Positions 1-8,841 are shown, counted from the stretch's first letter. The stretch: DNA of 44,616 nucleotides from Anaerotignum sp. (GCA_017523325.1 JAFWWO010000031.1:1-44616); one strand, 5' to 3'. Notes: generated by a model from the letters alone, not told the origin. Numbers and translations: made by a program.

Positions 1-2
1 AA

Positions 3-383
3 AAGGTAGATGTGCGGCTGTACCGTGTCATTTATAATGCGATTGAGGATATTACGGCGGCGATGAAGGGTATGCTGGATCCTATCTTTGAGGAACAGGT
101 TTTGGGCCATGCAGAGGTACGTCAGCTGTTTAAGGCCTCCGGTGTTGGTACCATTGCCGGCAGTTATGTCAAGGACGGTAAGTTTACACGGAATTGTCAG
201 GTACGTATCATTCGGGACGGCATTGTAGTTTACGAGGGCGATTTGGAAAGTTTGAAACGATTTAAGGACGATGTAAAAGAGGTTGCGGCAGGCTATGAAT
301 GTGGTCTGGTGTTTAAGAAATTCAATGATGTGAAGGAAGGCGACTGGATTGAAGCCTTTACAATGGTAGAAGTGCCAAGATAA
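3..383 (+). CDS. infB: Translation initiation factor IF-2, C-terminal part (5' end outside window)
   Basis: These are the last 126 residues of the GTPase that delivers initiator fMet-tRNA to the 30S ribosomal subunit. The frame is already open at the left edge, so the G domain lies upstream and is not seen. The visible part shows the helix ending in VIYNAIEDI and GMLDP, then the C2 beta-barrel that in this family binds fMet-tRNA ([41 protein letters not shown]). The stop is followed 14 nt later by rbfA, the usual infB-rbfA order of bacterial translation operons. Identification is firm; only the extent is truncated by the window. Confidence 0.95.
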   Translation, partial: KVDVRLYRVIYNAIEDITAAMKGMLDPIFEEQVLGHAEVRQLFKASGVGTIAGSYVKDGKFTRNCQVRIIRDGIVVYEGDLESLKRFKDDVKEVAAGYECGLVFKKFNDVKEGDWIEAFTMVEVPR

Positions 384-397
384 AGACAGGTGATGAT

Positions 398-781
398 ATG
401 AAAAATCAAACGAGAATTTCTCGTATCAATGACGAGATTTTGAAGGAAATGTCGCAGATTTTACGGGGCGAACTGAAAGACCCCCGCATCGGCGCCATGA
501 CCAGCGTGATACGGGTGGATACGACTCAGGATTTGAAATATTGCAAGATATATGTATCCGTTTTGGGGGGCGAGGCGGAAAAGGAAAAGGTCATGAAAGG
601 TCTGAAAAATGCCAATGGCTTTATCCGCCATTTGATTGCGGAAAGAGTGAATCTACGCTTTACACCGGAATTGATTTTTAAGCTGGACGAATCGGCGGAA
701 TATGCCATTCGCATGGAACAGCTGATGCAACAAATTTCTCAGCAGACGAAAGGAAGCGAAAGCCATGACCCGGGCGAATGA
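398..781 (+). CDS. rbfA: Ribosome-binding factor A
   Basis: A 127-residue KH-fold protein that helps mature the 30S subunit and the 5' end of 16S rRNA, in the cytoplasm. The sequence carries the family features: an N-terminal RISRINDEILKEMSQIL helix, the LKDPRIG motif, the KYCKIYVSV strand and the C-terminal NLRFTPELIFKLDES segment. Length is normal for the family (about 115-135). The ATG follows an AGGTGA ribosome site. The gene lies between infB and nrnA as in Bacillus, and its 3' end overlaps nrnA by 17 nt, which points to translational coupling within one transcript. Confidence 0.95.
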   Translation: MKNQTRISRINDEILKEMSQILRGELKDPRIGAMTSVIRVDTTQDLKYCKIYVSVLGGEAEKEKVMKGLKNANGFIRHLIAERVNLRFTPELIFKLDESAEYAIRMEQLMQQISQQTKGSESHDPGE

Positions 782-1727
782 TTCCCTTGATGCGATTCTG
801 GAGGCAATTCTTGCGGCACAGCATATTTTGCTGGCGGGACATACCAATCCCGATGGCGATGCCATTGGCGCTTGCCTTGCTTTGGCAGGTTCCTTGGAAA
901 AAAGCGGAAGAACAGCCGGAGTGCTGTTAGAAAGCTATGGCGAAAAATACAGTCTGATTCCCAATCGCCATTTGCTTGTTTCTCCGCAGGAGGCAGAAGG
1001 GGCGGAGGTATTTATCGCTCTGGATTGCGGCGATGAAAAACGGCTGGGCGCCGCAGAGGAGCTTTTTCGGAAAACGCCCCGAAAAATCAACATCGACCAT
1101 CATAAAAGTAATACCTTTTTCGGTCAGATGAATTATGTGGACGGAGATGCCTCTTCCACCAGCGAGATTGTGTATCGTTTGCTCAAGGGGAAACTGCCCA
1201 TAGGCAGGGAGGAAGCGGCCTGCCTCTATGCCGGATTGATTTATGATACGGGCGGCTTCCGTCATTCCTCCACTTCGCCGGAGACCATGAGAATGGCGGC
1301 GGATTTGATGGAAATGGAGATTCCTTTTACGGACATTTACCACAGCCTGTTTGACAGCCGCAGTTTTTCCGAATTAAAAATCATGGGAAAGGCCTTGGAA
1401 AATGCAGAGCTGTTATTTGGCGGGAAGGTGGTCTGTGCCACCATTACTACGGCGGAAATTGAGGCCTGCGGCGGCAGCAACAAGGAATTGGACGCCATCA
1501 TCAATTATTTGAAAGGCGTGCGAAACACGGAAATTGCCTGCTTTTTCTATGAGAAAACGGAAACAGAGGTTAAGGGCAGCTTCCGTGGGAATGAGGGATA
1601 TGACGTTTGTGCGCTGGCACAGAAATTCGACGGCGGCGGCCATGTAAAGGCGGCAGGCTGCACGATTTCGGCGCCTATTGCAAAGGCGAAAGAAATGGTG
1701 ATGGCTGAAATTGCAAAAATGCTTTGA
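765..1727 (+). CDS. nrnA: DHH/DHHA1 phosphoesterase, NrnA-type nanoRNase/pAp phosphatase
   Basis: A 320-residue member of the DHH-DHHA1 family. Bacillus NrnA degrades 2-5 nt RNAs and dephosphorylates 3'-phosphoadenosine 5'-phosphate. The metal-binding motifs are visible: HTNPDGDAIG at residues 26-35, ALDCGD near 85-90 and the signature DHH at 111-113, followed by a C-terminal DHHA1 domain with the glycine-rich GGGHVKAAG motif near residue 290 that holds substrate. The start lies inside the end of rbfA (17-nt overlap). Position between rbfA and truB is conserved in many Firmicutes. Substrate range (nanoRNA, pAp or c-di-AMP breakdown products) cannot be told from sequence alone. Confidence 0.9.
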   Translation: MTRANDSLDAILEAILAAQHILLAGHTNPDGDAIGACLALAGSLEKSGRTAGVLLESYGEKYSLIPNRHLLVSPQEAEGAEVFIALDCGDEKRLGAAEELFRKTPRKINIDHHKSNTFFGQMNYVDGDASSTSEIVYRLLKGKLPIGREEAACLYAGLIYDTGGFRHSSTSPETMRMAADLMEMEIPFTDIYHSLFDSRSFSELKIMGKALENAELLFGGKVVCATITTAEIEACGGSNKELDAIINYLKGVRNTEIACFFYEKTETEVKGSFRGNEGYDVCALAQKFDGGGHVKAAGCTISAPIAKAKEMVMAEIAKML

Positions 1728-1753
1728 GTTCCTGCCTTTAAGGGGGATTTGAA

Positions 1754-2659
1754 ATGGATGGTATTTTGAATATCTACAAAGAAAAAGGATTTACCTCCCA
1801 TGATGTGGTGGCAGTGGTGCGCAAAACCCTCCATATGAAAAAGGTGGGGCATACAGGCACCCTTGACCCTGATGCGGAAGGGGTCCTGCCTGTGTGTATC
1901 GGGAAGGCCACGAAACTATCCGATATAATCATGGACGGCAGGAAAAGTTACCGTGCCATGCTGCGGTTGGGTATTACCACCACAACGGAGGATGCCTCCG
2001 GCCAGGTTCTGGAGGAAAAGCCTGTGGCAGTTACGGAGGAAGACCTGCGGCGGGCAGTGGCTTCCTTCATCGGTAAGCAGGAGCAGATTCCACCCATGTA
2101 TTCCGCTGTAAAGGTCAACGGGAAAAAACTGTATGAGTTGGCCAGAGAAGGCAAGGAAATACAGCGTAGGGCGAGAACCATTGAGATTTACGATATTCGG
2201 ATTCGCCATTTTTTGCCGCCGGACTATGTGGAGATGGATGTGGATTGCTCCAAGGGTACATATATCCGCACCCTCTGTGCCGATATTGGCAAAGCATTGG
2301 GCTGTGGCGGGCATATGGCGGAGCTGCTGCGGACGGCAACAGGCGCCTTTACGCTGGAAAATGCCGTTAAGCTGTCGGAATTAAAAGCATTGGCAGAGCA
2401 AAACCGCACAGAAGAAATTCTTCTGACTATGGAGGAGGCCATAAAGGAATTTCCTGCCATTCATATTGCGGCGGAATCGACGAAGCTGCTATATAACGGC
2501 GGGAAGATTTTCGAGAGATTTTTTACGAAAAAAAGCAGACCTTTACAGGTGGGCGAGATTGCCGCTGTTTTTGACAGCCAAAACGCCCTTGTGGGGCTGT
2601 ATGAGATACAACAGGAAGAGAATCACTTTTTTATCAAACCATTTAAGATGTTGATTTAA
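1754..2659 (+). CDS. truB: tRNA pseudouridine(55) synthase
   Basis: A 301-residue pseudouridine synthase that converts U55 in the T-loop of nearly all tRNAs. It begins with the typical LNIYKEKGFTSHDVV segment and has the catalytic motif HTGTLDPDAEGVLP with the nucleophilic Asp at residue 38. The motifs YSAVKVNGKKLYELAREG and the KGTYIRTLCADIG strand are also present, followed by a short C-terminal PUA-like domain. Length is normal. It starts 26 nt after nrnA behind a purine-rich AAGGGGG site and is followed 11 nt later by ribF, the common truB-ribF pair. Confidence 0.96.
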   Translation: MDGILNIYKEKGFTSHDVVAVVRKTLHMKKVGHTGTLDPDAEGVLPVCIGKATKLSDIIMDGRKSYRAMLRLGITTTTEDASGQVLEEKPVAVTEEDLRRAVASFIGKQEQIPPMYSAVKVNGKKLYELAREGKEIQRRARTIEIYDIRIRHFLPPDYVEMDVDCSKGTYIRTLCADIGKALGCGGHMAELLRTATGAFTLENAVKLSELKALAEQNRTEEILLTMEEAIKEFPAIHIAAESTKLLYNGGKIFERFFTKKSRPLQVGEIAAVFDSQNALVGLYEIQQEENHFFIKPFKMLI

Positions 2660-2670
2660 GGAGTAGAATC

Positions 2671-3645
2671 ATGGAACATATCACGGACACGCATATCGAA
2701 CAGGCGCAGCCCACAGCCGTTACGCTGGGGAATTTTGACGGACTGCATCTGGGACATCGTGCGTTGATTCAATTGACAAAGCAGTTTGCCGAGGAAGAAA
2801 ATCTCAAAAGCGTGGTATTTACATTTTCTCCGCACCCGATGTTTGTTTTTCGGAAAAAAGAGGACTTTGCCCTGATTATGGCGCCGTCGGAAAAGAAATT
2901 TACCGTGGAGCAGATGGGCGTGGATATCTATGTCGAATATCCCTTTGATGAGGAGTTTGCCGCCATGAGTGCGGAGGATTTCGCCATCAAGCTGATTTTT
3001 GAAAAACTCAAATGTAAGGTGCTGATTGTGGGGGAAAATTACCGCTTTGGGAAGGGTGCCTCCGGCAACTATGAAATGTTACAGCGCTTAGGGGAGGAAA
3101 GAGGCGTAAAAGTCATTGCCGTACCCTCGGTGCTGTATGGAGAGGAAAGAGTCAGCTCCTCCCGTATTCGCCGTTGCTTGGTTGATAAGGATTTAGAGGC
3201 GGCAAACCGTATGCTGACGGTACCCTATTTCATTCTGGGCACAGTGGCAGAGGGGAAAAAGCTGGGGCGTACCATCGGCTTCCCGACGGTCAATATCATC
3301 GCCCATCCCTTGAAGCTGTTTCCACCCAACGGGGTCTATGCCACCAAAACCCTTTATAAAGGGAAGTATTATTACGGTGTGACCAATATCGGCAAAAACC
3401 CTACGGTCAACGGCACGAAGAAAATTGTGGAAACGTATTTGTTTGATTTCAACGAAACCATTTACGGCGAAACCCTCCAAACCTTTTTCTACCATTTTCT
3501 TCGCAGTGAACAGAAATTCCCCAGTGTGGAGGAGCTGCAAAAACAAATTGCCATCAATGCGGAGCAGGCAAGGGAATACTTTGCTTCCGAAGCCTATGAA
3601 TACTGGAAAAGCGAACAAGAACGCATAAAAGAGGAACGCCTATGA
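2671..3645 (+). CDS. ribF: Bifunctional riboflavin kinase / FAD synthetase
   Basis: A 324-residue cytosolic enzyme that phosphorylates riboflavin to FMN and adenylylates FMN to FAD. The N-terminal nucleotidyltransferase half shows GNFDGLHLGHRALI, TFSPHPM and the RVSSSRIR motif near residue 155; the C-terminal kinase half shows GKKLGRTIGFPTVNI and the NGVYAT and YGVTNIGKNPTV strands. Length and domain order are standard. It belongs to the truB-ribF transcript and overlaps the following transporter gene by 4 nt (ATGA), so the transporter is probably translated by coupling. Confidence 0.96.
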   Translation: MEHITDTHIEQAQPTAVTLGNFDGLHLGHRALIQLTKQFAEEENLKSVVFTFSPHPMFVFRKKEDFALIMAPSEKKFTVEQMGVDIYVEYPFDEEFAAMSAEDFAIKLIFEKLKCKVLIVGENYRFGKGASGNYEMLQRLGEERGVKVIAVPSVLYGEERVSSSRIRRCLVDKDLEAANRMLTVPYFILGTVAEGKKLGRTIGFPTVNIIAHPLKLFPPNGVYATKTLYKGKYYYGVTNIGKNPTVNGTKKIVETYLFDFNETIYGETLQTFFYHFLRSEQKFPSVEELQKQIAINAEQAREYFASEAYEYWKSEQERIKEERL

Positions 3646-4544
3646 GTGAGAAAAAATCCATATTGGCAAGCCTTGCCCTATTGCTGACGGCGGCAATTTG
3701 GGGCAGTGGTTTTGTATTTCAGAAATTTGCTACGGAGGAATTGACGACCTCCTTTATCGTGGCCAGCCGATTTACAGTGGCGGGGCTGATTACGGCGGTG
3801 GCTACCATAAAAAAATGGCACCGAATCGACAAGGGGTATTTATTAGGCGGCTTTCTTGCGGGGAGTACGATGGCGTTGGGTACGGGGCTGCAAACAGTGG
3901 CCATGACCTTTGGCACAAGTCCCGGCAAAAGTGCTTTTTTAACAGCGGCATACTGCGTGATTGTGCCATTTCTCTACTGGCTGGTGATGAAAGAAAAGCC
4001 CAGAAAAAATCATCTGCTTTCGGCGGTTATCTGTCTATTTGGGATTGGTTTGATTTCCCTCAATGGAGAGGGTGGTCTGACACTGGGGGACGGTGTTACC
4101 CTGGTGTGCAGTGTGGTATTTGCGGCGAATATTGTGTCTATTGCTGTTTTTTGCAAAGGACGGGACCCCATGCTTTTGACAATGCTGCAAATTTGCGTTT
4201 CTGCCATTTGCGGCTGGGTGAGTGTTTTTGTGACCCATGGTATGCCACAGAGTATTTCCTTGGGCGCTGTGGGAAACGTACTATATCTGGCACTGTTTTC
4301 CACGGGGCTTTGCCTGACACTGCAAGCCATTGGGTTGAAATATACCAACGCTACGGTGGGTACCATATTGCTGAGTCTGGAGTCCGTTTTCGGGGTGCTG
4401 TTTTCTGTTTTGCTCTATCATGAAGAAGTTACACCTCGTATGGCGTTGGGATTTGCTGTGGTATTTGCGGCGGTTCTGCTTTCCCAGCTGGATTTTTCAA
4501 AAAAAGGGAAAAACGCAGAACAGGAACACGTTCAGACGGTTTGA
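3642..4544 (+). CDS. DMT superfamily (EamA) membrane transporter
   Basis: A 300-residue integral membrane protein with about ten hydrophobic segments in two EamA repeats, each opening with the family pattern (LLLTAAIWGSGFVFQK at residues 14-29; a second repeat from about residue 150). Relatives export amino acids, nucleosides or other metabolites; the substrate here is unknown. The ATG overlaps the ribF stop (ATGA). Association with ribF suggests only co-transcription; whether it moves a flavin precursor is speculation. The protein ends in a short charged cytosolic tail (KKGKNAEQEH). Another DMT protein of the same family is encoded at 29021-29938. Confidence 0.85.
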   Translation: MSEKKSILASLALLLTAAIWGSGFVFQKFATEELTTSFIVASRFTVAGLITAVATIKKWHRIDKGYLLGGFLAGSTMALGTGLQTVAMTFGTSPGKSAFLTAAYCVIVPFLYWLVMKEKPRKNHLLSAVICLFGIGLISLNGEGGLTLGDGVTLVCSVVFAANIVSIAVFCKGRDPMLLTMLQICVSAICGWVSVFVTHGMPQSISLGAVGNVLYLALFSTGLCLTLQAIGLKYTNATVGTILLSLESVFGVLFSVLLYHEEVTPRMALGFAVVFAAVLLSQLDFSKKGKNAEQEHVQTV

Positions 4545-4642
4545 AAAGAGAGATTGCTGTGAGATTTTTGGGAGATTTCAAAAGCATTTGCCGGAAAACT
4601 TTGTGTTTTTGCGGAAAACATGGAAAATTTCAATGTTTTTCC

Positions 4643-4671
4643 TTGCAAAGATATGGGGGATATGGTAAACT
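4643..4671 (+). promoter_or_regulatory. Candidate sigma-A promoter for rpsO
   Basis: A -35 TTGCAA (4643-4648) and -10 TAAACT (4666-4671) are separated by 17 bp. The likely transcript start is near 4678, giving a leader of about 100 nt before rpsO. Confidence 0.55.
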
Positions 4672-4684
4672 ATAAACGTTGTAA

Positions 4685-4778
4685 AACCATGACTCGGTTT
4701 TCGGACACTCCGACCATTACTTAGTCTTTGGGGATACAAGAAGCGAAAAAGATATTTTTTTCTAAGGAGGAAAACAAA
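4685..4778 (+). promoter_or_regulatory. rpsO 5' leader, candidate S15 autoregulatory RNA
   Basis: The roughly 100-nt leader can form a compact branched fold: an outer GAC/GTC pairing (4691-4693 with 4724-4726), an inner TCGG/CCGA stem (4694-4697 with 4710-4713) and an alternative CGGA/TCCG hairpin. Ribosomal protein S15 is known to bind structured leaders of its own mRNA in several bacterial phyla, including Firmicutes. The pairings are seen in the sequence; the S15 interaction is inference. The strong ribosome site AAGGAGG at 4764-4770 lies just downstream of the fold. Confidence 0.4.
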
Positions 4779-5042
4779 ATGGCAACAATCAACAAACAGG
4801 AAATTATCGCAAAATACGGCAGAACCCCTAATGATACCGGTTCGCCCGAAGTACAGATTGCTCTGTTGACAGCAAGAATCACTCTGCTGACAGATCACCT
4901 GAAAATGCATAAGAAAGATCACCATTCCAGAAGAGGTCTGCTGAAGATGGTTGGTCAGAGAAGAGGCCTGTTGAACTATCTGAAAGATATGGATATCGAA
5001 AGATACCGTGCCATCGTTGCAGATTTGGGTCTGAGAAAGTAA
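4779..5042 (+). CDS. rpsO: 30S ribosomal protein S15
   Basis: An 87-residue primary 16S rRNA-binding protein of the small subunit. The sequence has the family hallmarks [39 protein letters not shown] and the [18 protein letters not shown] helix. The ATG at 4779 is chosen because it has an AAGGAGG site 8 nt upstream and gives the standard length; the same frame is open further upstream but without a ribosome site. It has its own promoter and a hairpin terminator-like structure after it, and it precedes pnp as in many bacteria. Confidence 0.97.
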   Translation: MATINKQEIIAKYGRTPNDTGSPEVQIALLTARITLLTDHLKMHKKDHHSRRGLLKMVGQRRGLLNYLKDMDIERYRAIVADLGLRK

Positions 5043-5056
5043 GAAGATGATAACGA

Positions 5057-5086
5057 AAAGGGAGGAGTTTTCCTCTCTTTTCTTCT
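5057..5086 (+). terminator. Hairpin after rpsO
   Basis: An 11-bp stem AAAAGGGAGGA (5057-5067) pairs with TCCTCTCTTTT (5072-5082) with one G-U pair, ending in T-rich sequence. It probably attenuates or ends rpsO transcripts; some readthrough into pnp is expected, since no clear promoter is visible between the two. Confidence 0.55.
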
Positions 5087-5106
5087 ATCATAAAAAAACA
5101 GAAGGC

Positions 5107-5170
5107 GCACTATAGATTTCCAACTTTGCCCATAGGACAGGCTATGGATGAAGTTGAAGATCTATGGTGC
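5107..5170 (+). promoter_or_regulatory. 64-nt hairpin in the rpsO-pnp interval (candidate pnp leader element)
   Basis: The arms 5107-5126 and 5151-5170 pair over 20 positions (17 Watson-Crick, 2 G-U, 1 mismatch). The helix continues through the loop with two further G-U pairs, one mismatch and six pairs (5130-5135 with 5142-5147), leaving a six-base GACAGG loop. It ends 14 nt before the pnp ribosome site. There is no T-run, so it is not a standard terminator. In Escherichia coli a double-stranded hairpin at the same place is cut by RNase III and is used by PNPase for autoregulation; the same role here is inferred from position and shape. Confidence 0.6.
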
Positions 5171-5198
5171 AAAAAAACATGAAAAAGGAGAAATGTGT

Positions 5199-7331
5199 AT
5201 GTTTAGAAGCTATTCCATGGATCTGGCGGGCAGAACGCTGACGGCAGAAATTGGCAGAGTGGCAGAGCAGGCAAACGGTGCCGCCCTCATGCGTTACGGC
5301 GATACGACCGTTTTGGTGACGGCGACTGCCTCTGATAAGCCCAGAGAGGGGATTGATTTCTTCCCCTTGAGCATCGATTATGAAGAAAGATTATACTCCG
5401 TTGGGAAAATCCCCGGCGGGTTCATCAAAAGAGAGGGCCGTCCTTCCGAAAAGGCGGTTTTGACGGCAAGATGTATCGACAGACCCTTGCGTCCCCTGTT
5501 CCCTAAGGATTACAGAAACGACGTGGCAATTGTGGCGACGGTTATGTCTGTGGATCAGGATTGTTCCCCTGAGGTGCTGGCCATGATTGGTGCCTCTTTG
5601 GCGTTGAATATTTCCGATATTCCCTTTACACATCCTGTTTCTTCCGTCAATATCGGTTACTGTGACGGCGAACTGGTTGTAAACCCTACGGCGGAACAGA
5701 GAGAAAAAACAAAACTGAGCCTGACGGTTTCCTCCAAGGAGGATAAGGTGATGATGATTGAGGCGGGGGCTGACGAAATTCCCGATGCACTTATGATGGA
5801 AGCCATCCATCTTGCCTTTGATACCAATCTGAAGGTGGTAGAATTTATCAAAGAAATTACGGCGAAAGAGGGCAAGGCAAAAGCACCCTATACGGAGCAT
5901 ATCATTCCCGAAGACGCCTATGAATTGGTGACAAAATTTGTGACCGATGCCAGAATGGAAGAAGCTGTTTTTGCAGAACTGAAACAGGACAGAGATGCCA
6001 AAATCAAAGCTTTGACGGAGGAAGCGGCAGATGCCCTGACCGAACAGCTGACAGAAATGCTGGGCGAAGAGGCAGATATTCCTGCGCTGTTGGGCGAAAT
6101 TATTTATAAATTTGAAAAAATGACCGTAAGAAGAATGATTTTAAGAGATCACAAACGCCCCGATGGCCGCGGCATCGAAGAAATCAGAGCCCTTTCTGCG
6201 GAAGTGGACGTGTTGCCCAGAGTACATGGCTCCGCCCTGTTCTCCAGAGGACAGACCCAAGCCTTGACTGTAACCACATTGGGCGCCATCAGCGAGGGAC
6301 AGAGATTAGACGGTCTGGATACCAACGAAACCGGCAAGAGATATATCCATCACTATAACTTCCCCGGCTTTTCCGTTGGGGAGGCAAAAACCTCCAGAGG
6401 CCCCGGCAGACGTGAAATCGGTCACGGCGCATTGGGCGAAAGGGCCCTTCTGCCTGTTATTCCCAGTGAGGAGGAGTTCCCTTACTCCATTCGTCTGGTT
6501 TCCGATATTCTCAGTTCCAACGGCTCGACCTCTCAGGCGTCAATTTGTGGCTCCACACTGTCCCTGATGGCGGCAGGTGTGCCCATCAAACGCCCCGTTG
6601 CGGGTATTTCCGTTGGCCTGGTGACAGGGGATTCCGATGATGATTTTATCGAAATTACCGATATTCAGGGTGTGGAGGACTTCTTCGGCGATATGGACTT
6701 TAAGGTGGCAGGCACCAGCGAGGGCATTACTGCCATTCAGATGGATATGAAGATCCCCGGCTTGACATTTGCCATGATTGAACAGGCCTTTGCCCAGACA
6801 GGCAGAGCAAGAGAATATATTCTCAACGAGGTTATGCTGAAAGCCATTGCAGAGCCCAGAAAAGAGCTTTCTCCTTATGCACCGAAGATTGCTACCATGC
6901 AGATCGATGTGGAGAAGATTGCAGATGTTATCGGCACAAGGGGCAAAGTCATCAAGAAAATTGTGGAGGATACCAACTGCGAAATCGATACGGAGGACGA
7001 TGGTACCATTTATATCAAGGGTATTGACCCTGCCGATATGCAGCGGGCCATGGATATGATTACGGCTATCGTCAGCGACCCCGAACCCGGCACTGTTTAT
7101 AAAGGTACTATCACCAAATTGATGGCATTTGGCGCCTTTGTGGAAATTGCTCCCGGCAAGGAAGGCTTAATCCATATTTCCAAAATTTCCAATAAGCGTG
7201 TTGCGAAAGTAGAAGATGTTTTGGCAGTTGGCGACAGCGTGATGGTGAAGCTGATGGAAATTGATAAGCAGGGCAGACTGAATTTCTCTATGAAAGACGC
7301 GGCTGCACCGGAAGAAAATACAGAAGCATAA
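5199..7331 (+). CDS. pnp: Polyribonucleotide nucleotidyltransferase (PNPase)
   Basis: A 710-residue 3'-to-5' phosphorolytic exoribonuclease that degrades RNA to nucleoside diphosphates. Two RNase PH-like domains are seen (first from residue 1, with GGFIKREGRPSEKA; second around residue 310 onward, with RPDGRGIEEIRAL, GHGALGERAL and the SDILSSNGSTSQASICG stretch). A KH domain (GTRGKVIKKI) and an S1 domain (GTVYKGTITKLMAFGAFVEI) follow at the C terminus. The ATG at 5199 has AAAGGAG 8 nt upstream; an in-frame ATG at 5148 lies inside the hairpin loop and has no ribosome site, so it is rejected. Full length for the family. Confidence 0.97.
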   Translation: MFRSYSMDLAGRTLTAEIGRVAEQANGAALMRYGDTTVLVTATASDKPREGIDFFPLSIDYEERLYSVGKIPGGFIKREGRPSEKAVLTARCIDRPLRPLFPKDYRNDVAIVATVMSVDQDCSPEVLAMIGASLALNISDIPFTHPVSSVNIGYCDGELVVNPTAEQREKTKLSLTVSSKEDKVMMIEAGADEIPDALMMEAIHLAFDTNLKVVEFIKEITAKEGKAKAPYTEHIIPEDAYELVTKFVTDARMEEAVFAELKQDRDAKIKALTEEAADALTEQLTEMLGEEADIPALLGEIIYKFEKMTVRRMILRDHKRPDGRGIEEIRALSAEVDVLPRVHGSALFSRGQTQALTVTTLGAISEGQRLDGLDTNETGKRYIHHYNFPGFSVGEAKTSRGPGRREIGHGALGERALLPVIPSEEEFPYSIRLVSDILSSNGSTSQASICGSTLSLMAAGVPIKRPVAGISVGLVTGDSDDDFIEITDIQGVEDFFGDMDFKVAGTSEGITAIQMDMKIPGLTFAMIEQAFAQTGRAREYILNEVMLKAIAEPRKELSPYAPKIATMQIDVEKIADVIGTRGKVIKKIVEDTNCEIDTEDDGTIYIKGIDPADMQRAMDMITAIVSDPEPGTVYKGTITKLMAFGAFVEIAPGKEGLIHISKISNKRVAKVEDVLAVGDSVMVKLMEIDKQGRLNFSMKDAAAPEENTEA

Positions 7332-7341
7332 TCTTAAAAAT

Positions 7342-7393
7342 GCAGGCAGGGGCTGTTTGCGGGGTATTCCCTGCAAGGGGCGCCTGCCTTTTT
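7342..7393 (+). terminator. Terminator after pnp
   Basis: GGCAGG (7345-7350) can pair with CCTGCC (7383-7388), or in a shifted register GCAGGC (7342-7347) with GCCTGC (7382-7387). The stem is followed directly by TTTTT (7389-7393). Confidence 0.65.
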
Positions 7394-7498
7394 ATCGCTT
7401 GGTAAGGCAAAAGGCTTATAAAAGTTTTGCGGCTGATAGAATAAAGCTTTCGGAAAGAAGGAAACTAAACCTATCAAAAAACAATCAGGAGAGATACT

Positions 7499-8764
7499 AT
7501 GGTGATCATCAAAACACTGGACAACGGCATACGGGTGGCTTTAGAGCCTATTTCCTATGTGCGGAGTATTTCCTTTGGGATTTGGGTAAAAAACGGCTCC
7601 CGCAACGAACAGCCTATGGAAAATGGCGTATCCCATTATATCGAGCATATGATGTTTAAGGGTACGGAACACCGCTGCGCCAGAGAGATTGCAGAGGAAA
7701 TGGACGCACTGGGAGGCCAGATTAACGCTTATACCACCAAGGAATATACCTGCTACCATACCCGTGTATTGGATAAGCATATTGACCAAGCTTTGGACGT
7801 AATGAGCGATATGCTATTACACCCCTTGCTGGCAGAGGCAGATGTGCAAAAGGAGCGCAACGTCATTACGGAGGAAATCTATATGTATGACGATGCGCCG
7901 GAGGAATTGGTACACGATGCCTTGCAGGACGCCATCTGGCGGGGAAGTTCTTTGGGAATGCCCATTTTGGGAACGGCAGAAACCATAGGGAATTTTGATG
8001 CTGCTTTTATCCGGCAGTATTATGAGAAGAATTACCATACGGAAAATATGGTGCTTTCTGTGGCGGGTAATTTCCGCACGGAGGAAATGCTGGAAAAGCT
8101 GAACCGTATTTGGGGCGGTTGGCGGCGAGAAACGCCCTTTACCCCCTTTGATACAAAGGCGAACTATGAAATTTCCCATATCCGGCGGGAAAAGGACGTG
8201 GAGCAGGTGCATATCTGTCTTGCTTTTCCGGGGCTGGAGCGGGATCATCCTATGAAGTATGCACTGGCAATTTTTAATACCTTATTCGGCGGCGGTATGA
8301 GCTCACGTTTGTTTCAGAAGGTGCGGGAAGAAAATGGCTTGACCTATTCTATATACAGCTATACGACGGCCTTTGCCGATACCGGCTTATTTTCTATTTA
8401 TGCCGGCATGAACCCCAATCAGGCGGAGAAGGTATTTTCCTTAATCGGGCAGGAAATTGCAGCCGTGAAACAAACGCCGTTTCCACAAAAGCTTATTGAG
8501 GTCACAAAGGAACAGATGATCAGCAATTTTATCATCGGGACGGAAAGTACCCTCAACCGTATGACTTCGGCGGGAGCCTCTTTACTGCTGCGGGGCAGAG
8601 TGCAGGAAACGGACGAGGTGATCCGTAAAATTGAAGCCGTTACGGCAGAAGATGTGCTGGAGGCGGCAAGATTGGTGCTGAATCGTGATGCCATGAGTGA
8701 TTCTGCAGTGGGTAAGCTGAATGGTACGGATTTTGATGGGCTGGTACAAAAAATTTTTTCATAA
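7499..8764 (+). CDS. M16 family zinc peptidase
   Basis: A 421-residue insulinase/processing-peptidase family protein, related to Bacillus YmxG/MlpA. The inverted zinc motif HYIEH occupies residues 46-50, with the third ligand Glu expected in NVITEEIYMY (about 125-126), so this copy should be catalytically competent. The C-terminal half carries the second M16 fold with FGGGMSSRLFQKVREENGLTY. The start has AGGAGA 6 nt upstream. Location directly after pnp is conserved in Firmicutes. There is no signal peptide, so it is probably cytosolic; the natural substrate is not known. Confidence 0.9.
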   Translation: MVIIKTLDNGIRVALEPISYVRSISFGIWVKNGSRNEQPMENGVSHYIEHMMFKGTEHRCAREIAEEMDALGGQINAYTTKEYTCYHTRVLDKHIDQALDVMSDMLLHPLLAEADVQKERNVITEEIYMYDDAPEELVHDALQDAIWRGSSLGMPILGTAETIGNFDAAFIRQYYEKNYHTENMVLSVAGNFRTEEMLEKLNRIWGGWRRETPFTPFDTKANYEISHIRREKDVEQVHICLAFPGLERDHPMKYALAIFNTLFGGGMSSRLFQKVREENGLTYSIYSYTTAFADTGLFSIYAGMNPNQAEKVFSLIGQEIAAVKQTPFPQKLIEVTKEQMISNFIIGTESTLNRMTSAGASLLLRGRVQETDEVIRKIEAVTAEDVLEAARLVLNRDAMSDSAVGKLNGTDFDGLVQKIFS

Positions 8765-8792
8765 TTCACCATTCTTTTGGGATACTAAAAAA

Positions 8793-8815
8793 ACGGACTA
8801 ATCCGTATGTTATTT
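8793..8815 (+). terminator. Short hairpin after the peptidase gene
   Basis: ACGGA (8793-8797) pairs with TCCGT (8802-8806) around a four-base loop, preceded by A6 and followed by T-rich sequence. Five base pairs make this a weak terminator candidate. Confidence 0.35.
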
Positions 8816-8841
8816 TCATTATCTCAAAAGGAGGAAATATT

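Noticed and set aside
5148..5198. Alternative N-terminal extension of PNPase starting at ATG 5148
   Set aside because: The ATG lies in the hairpin, lacks a ribosome site, and would add 17 residues not found in the family.
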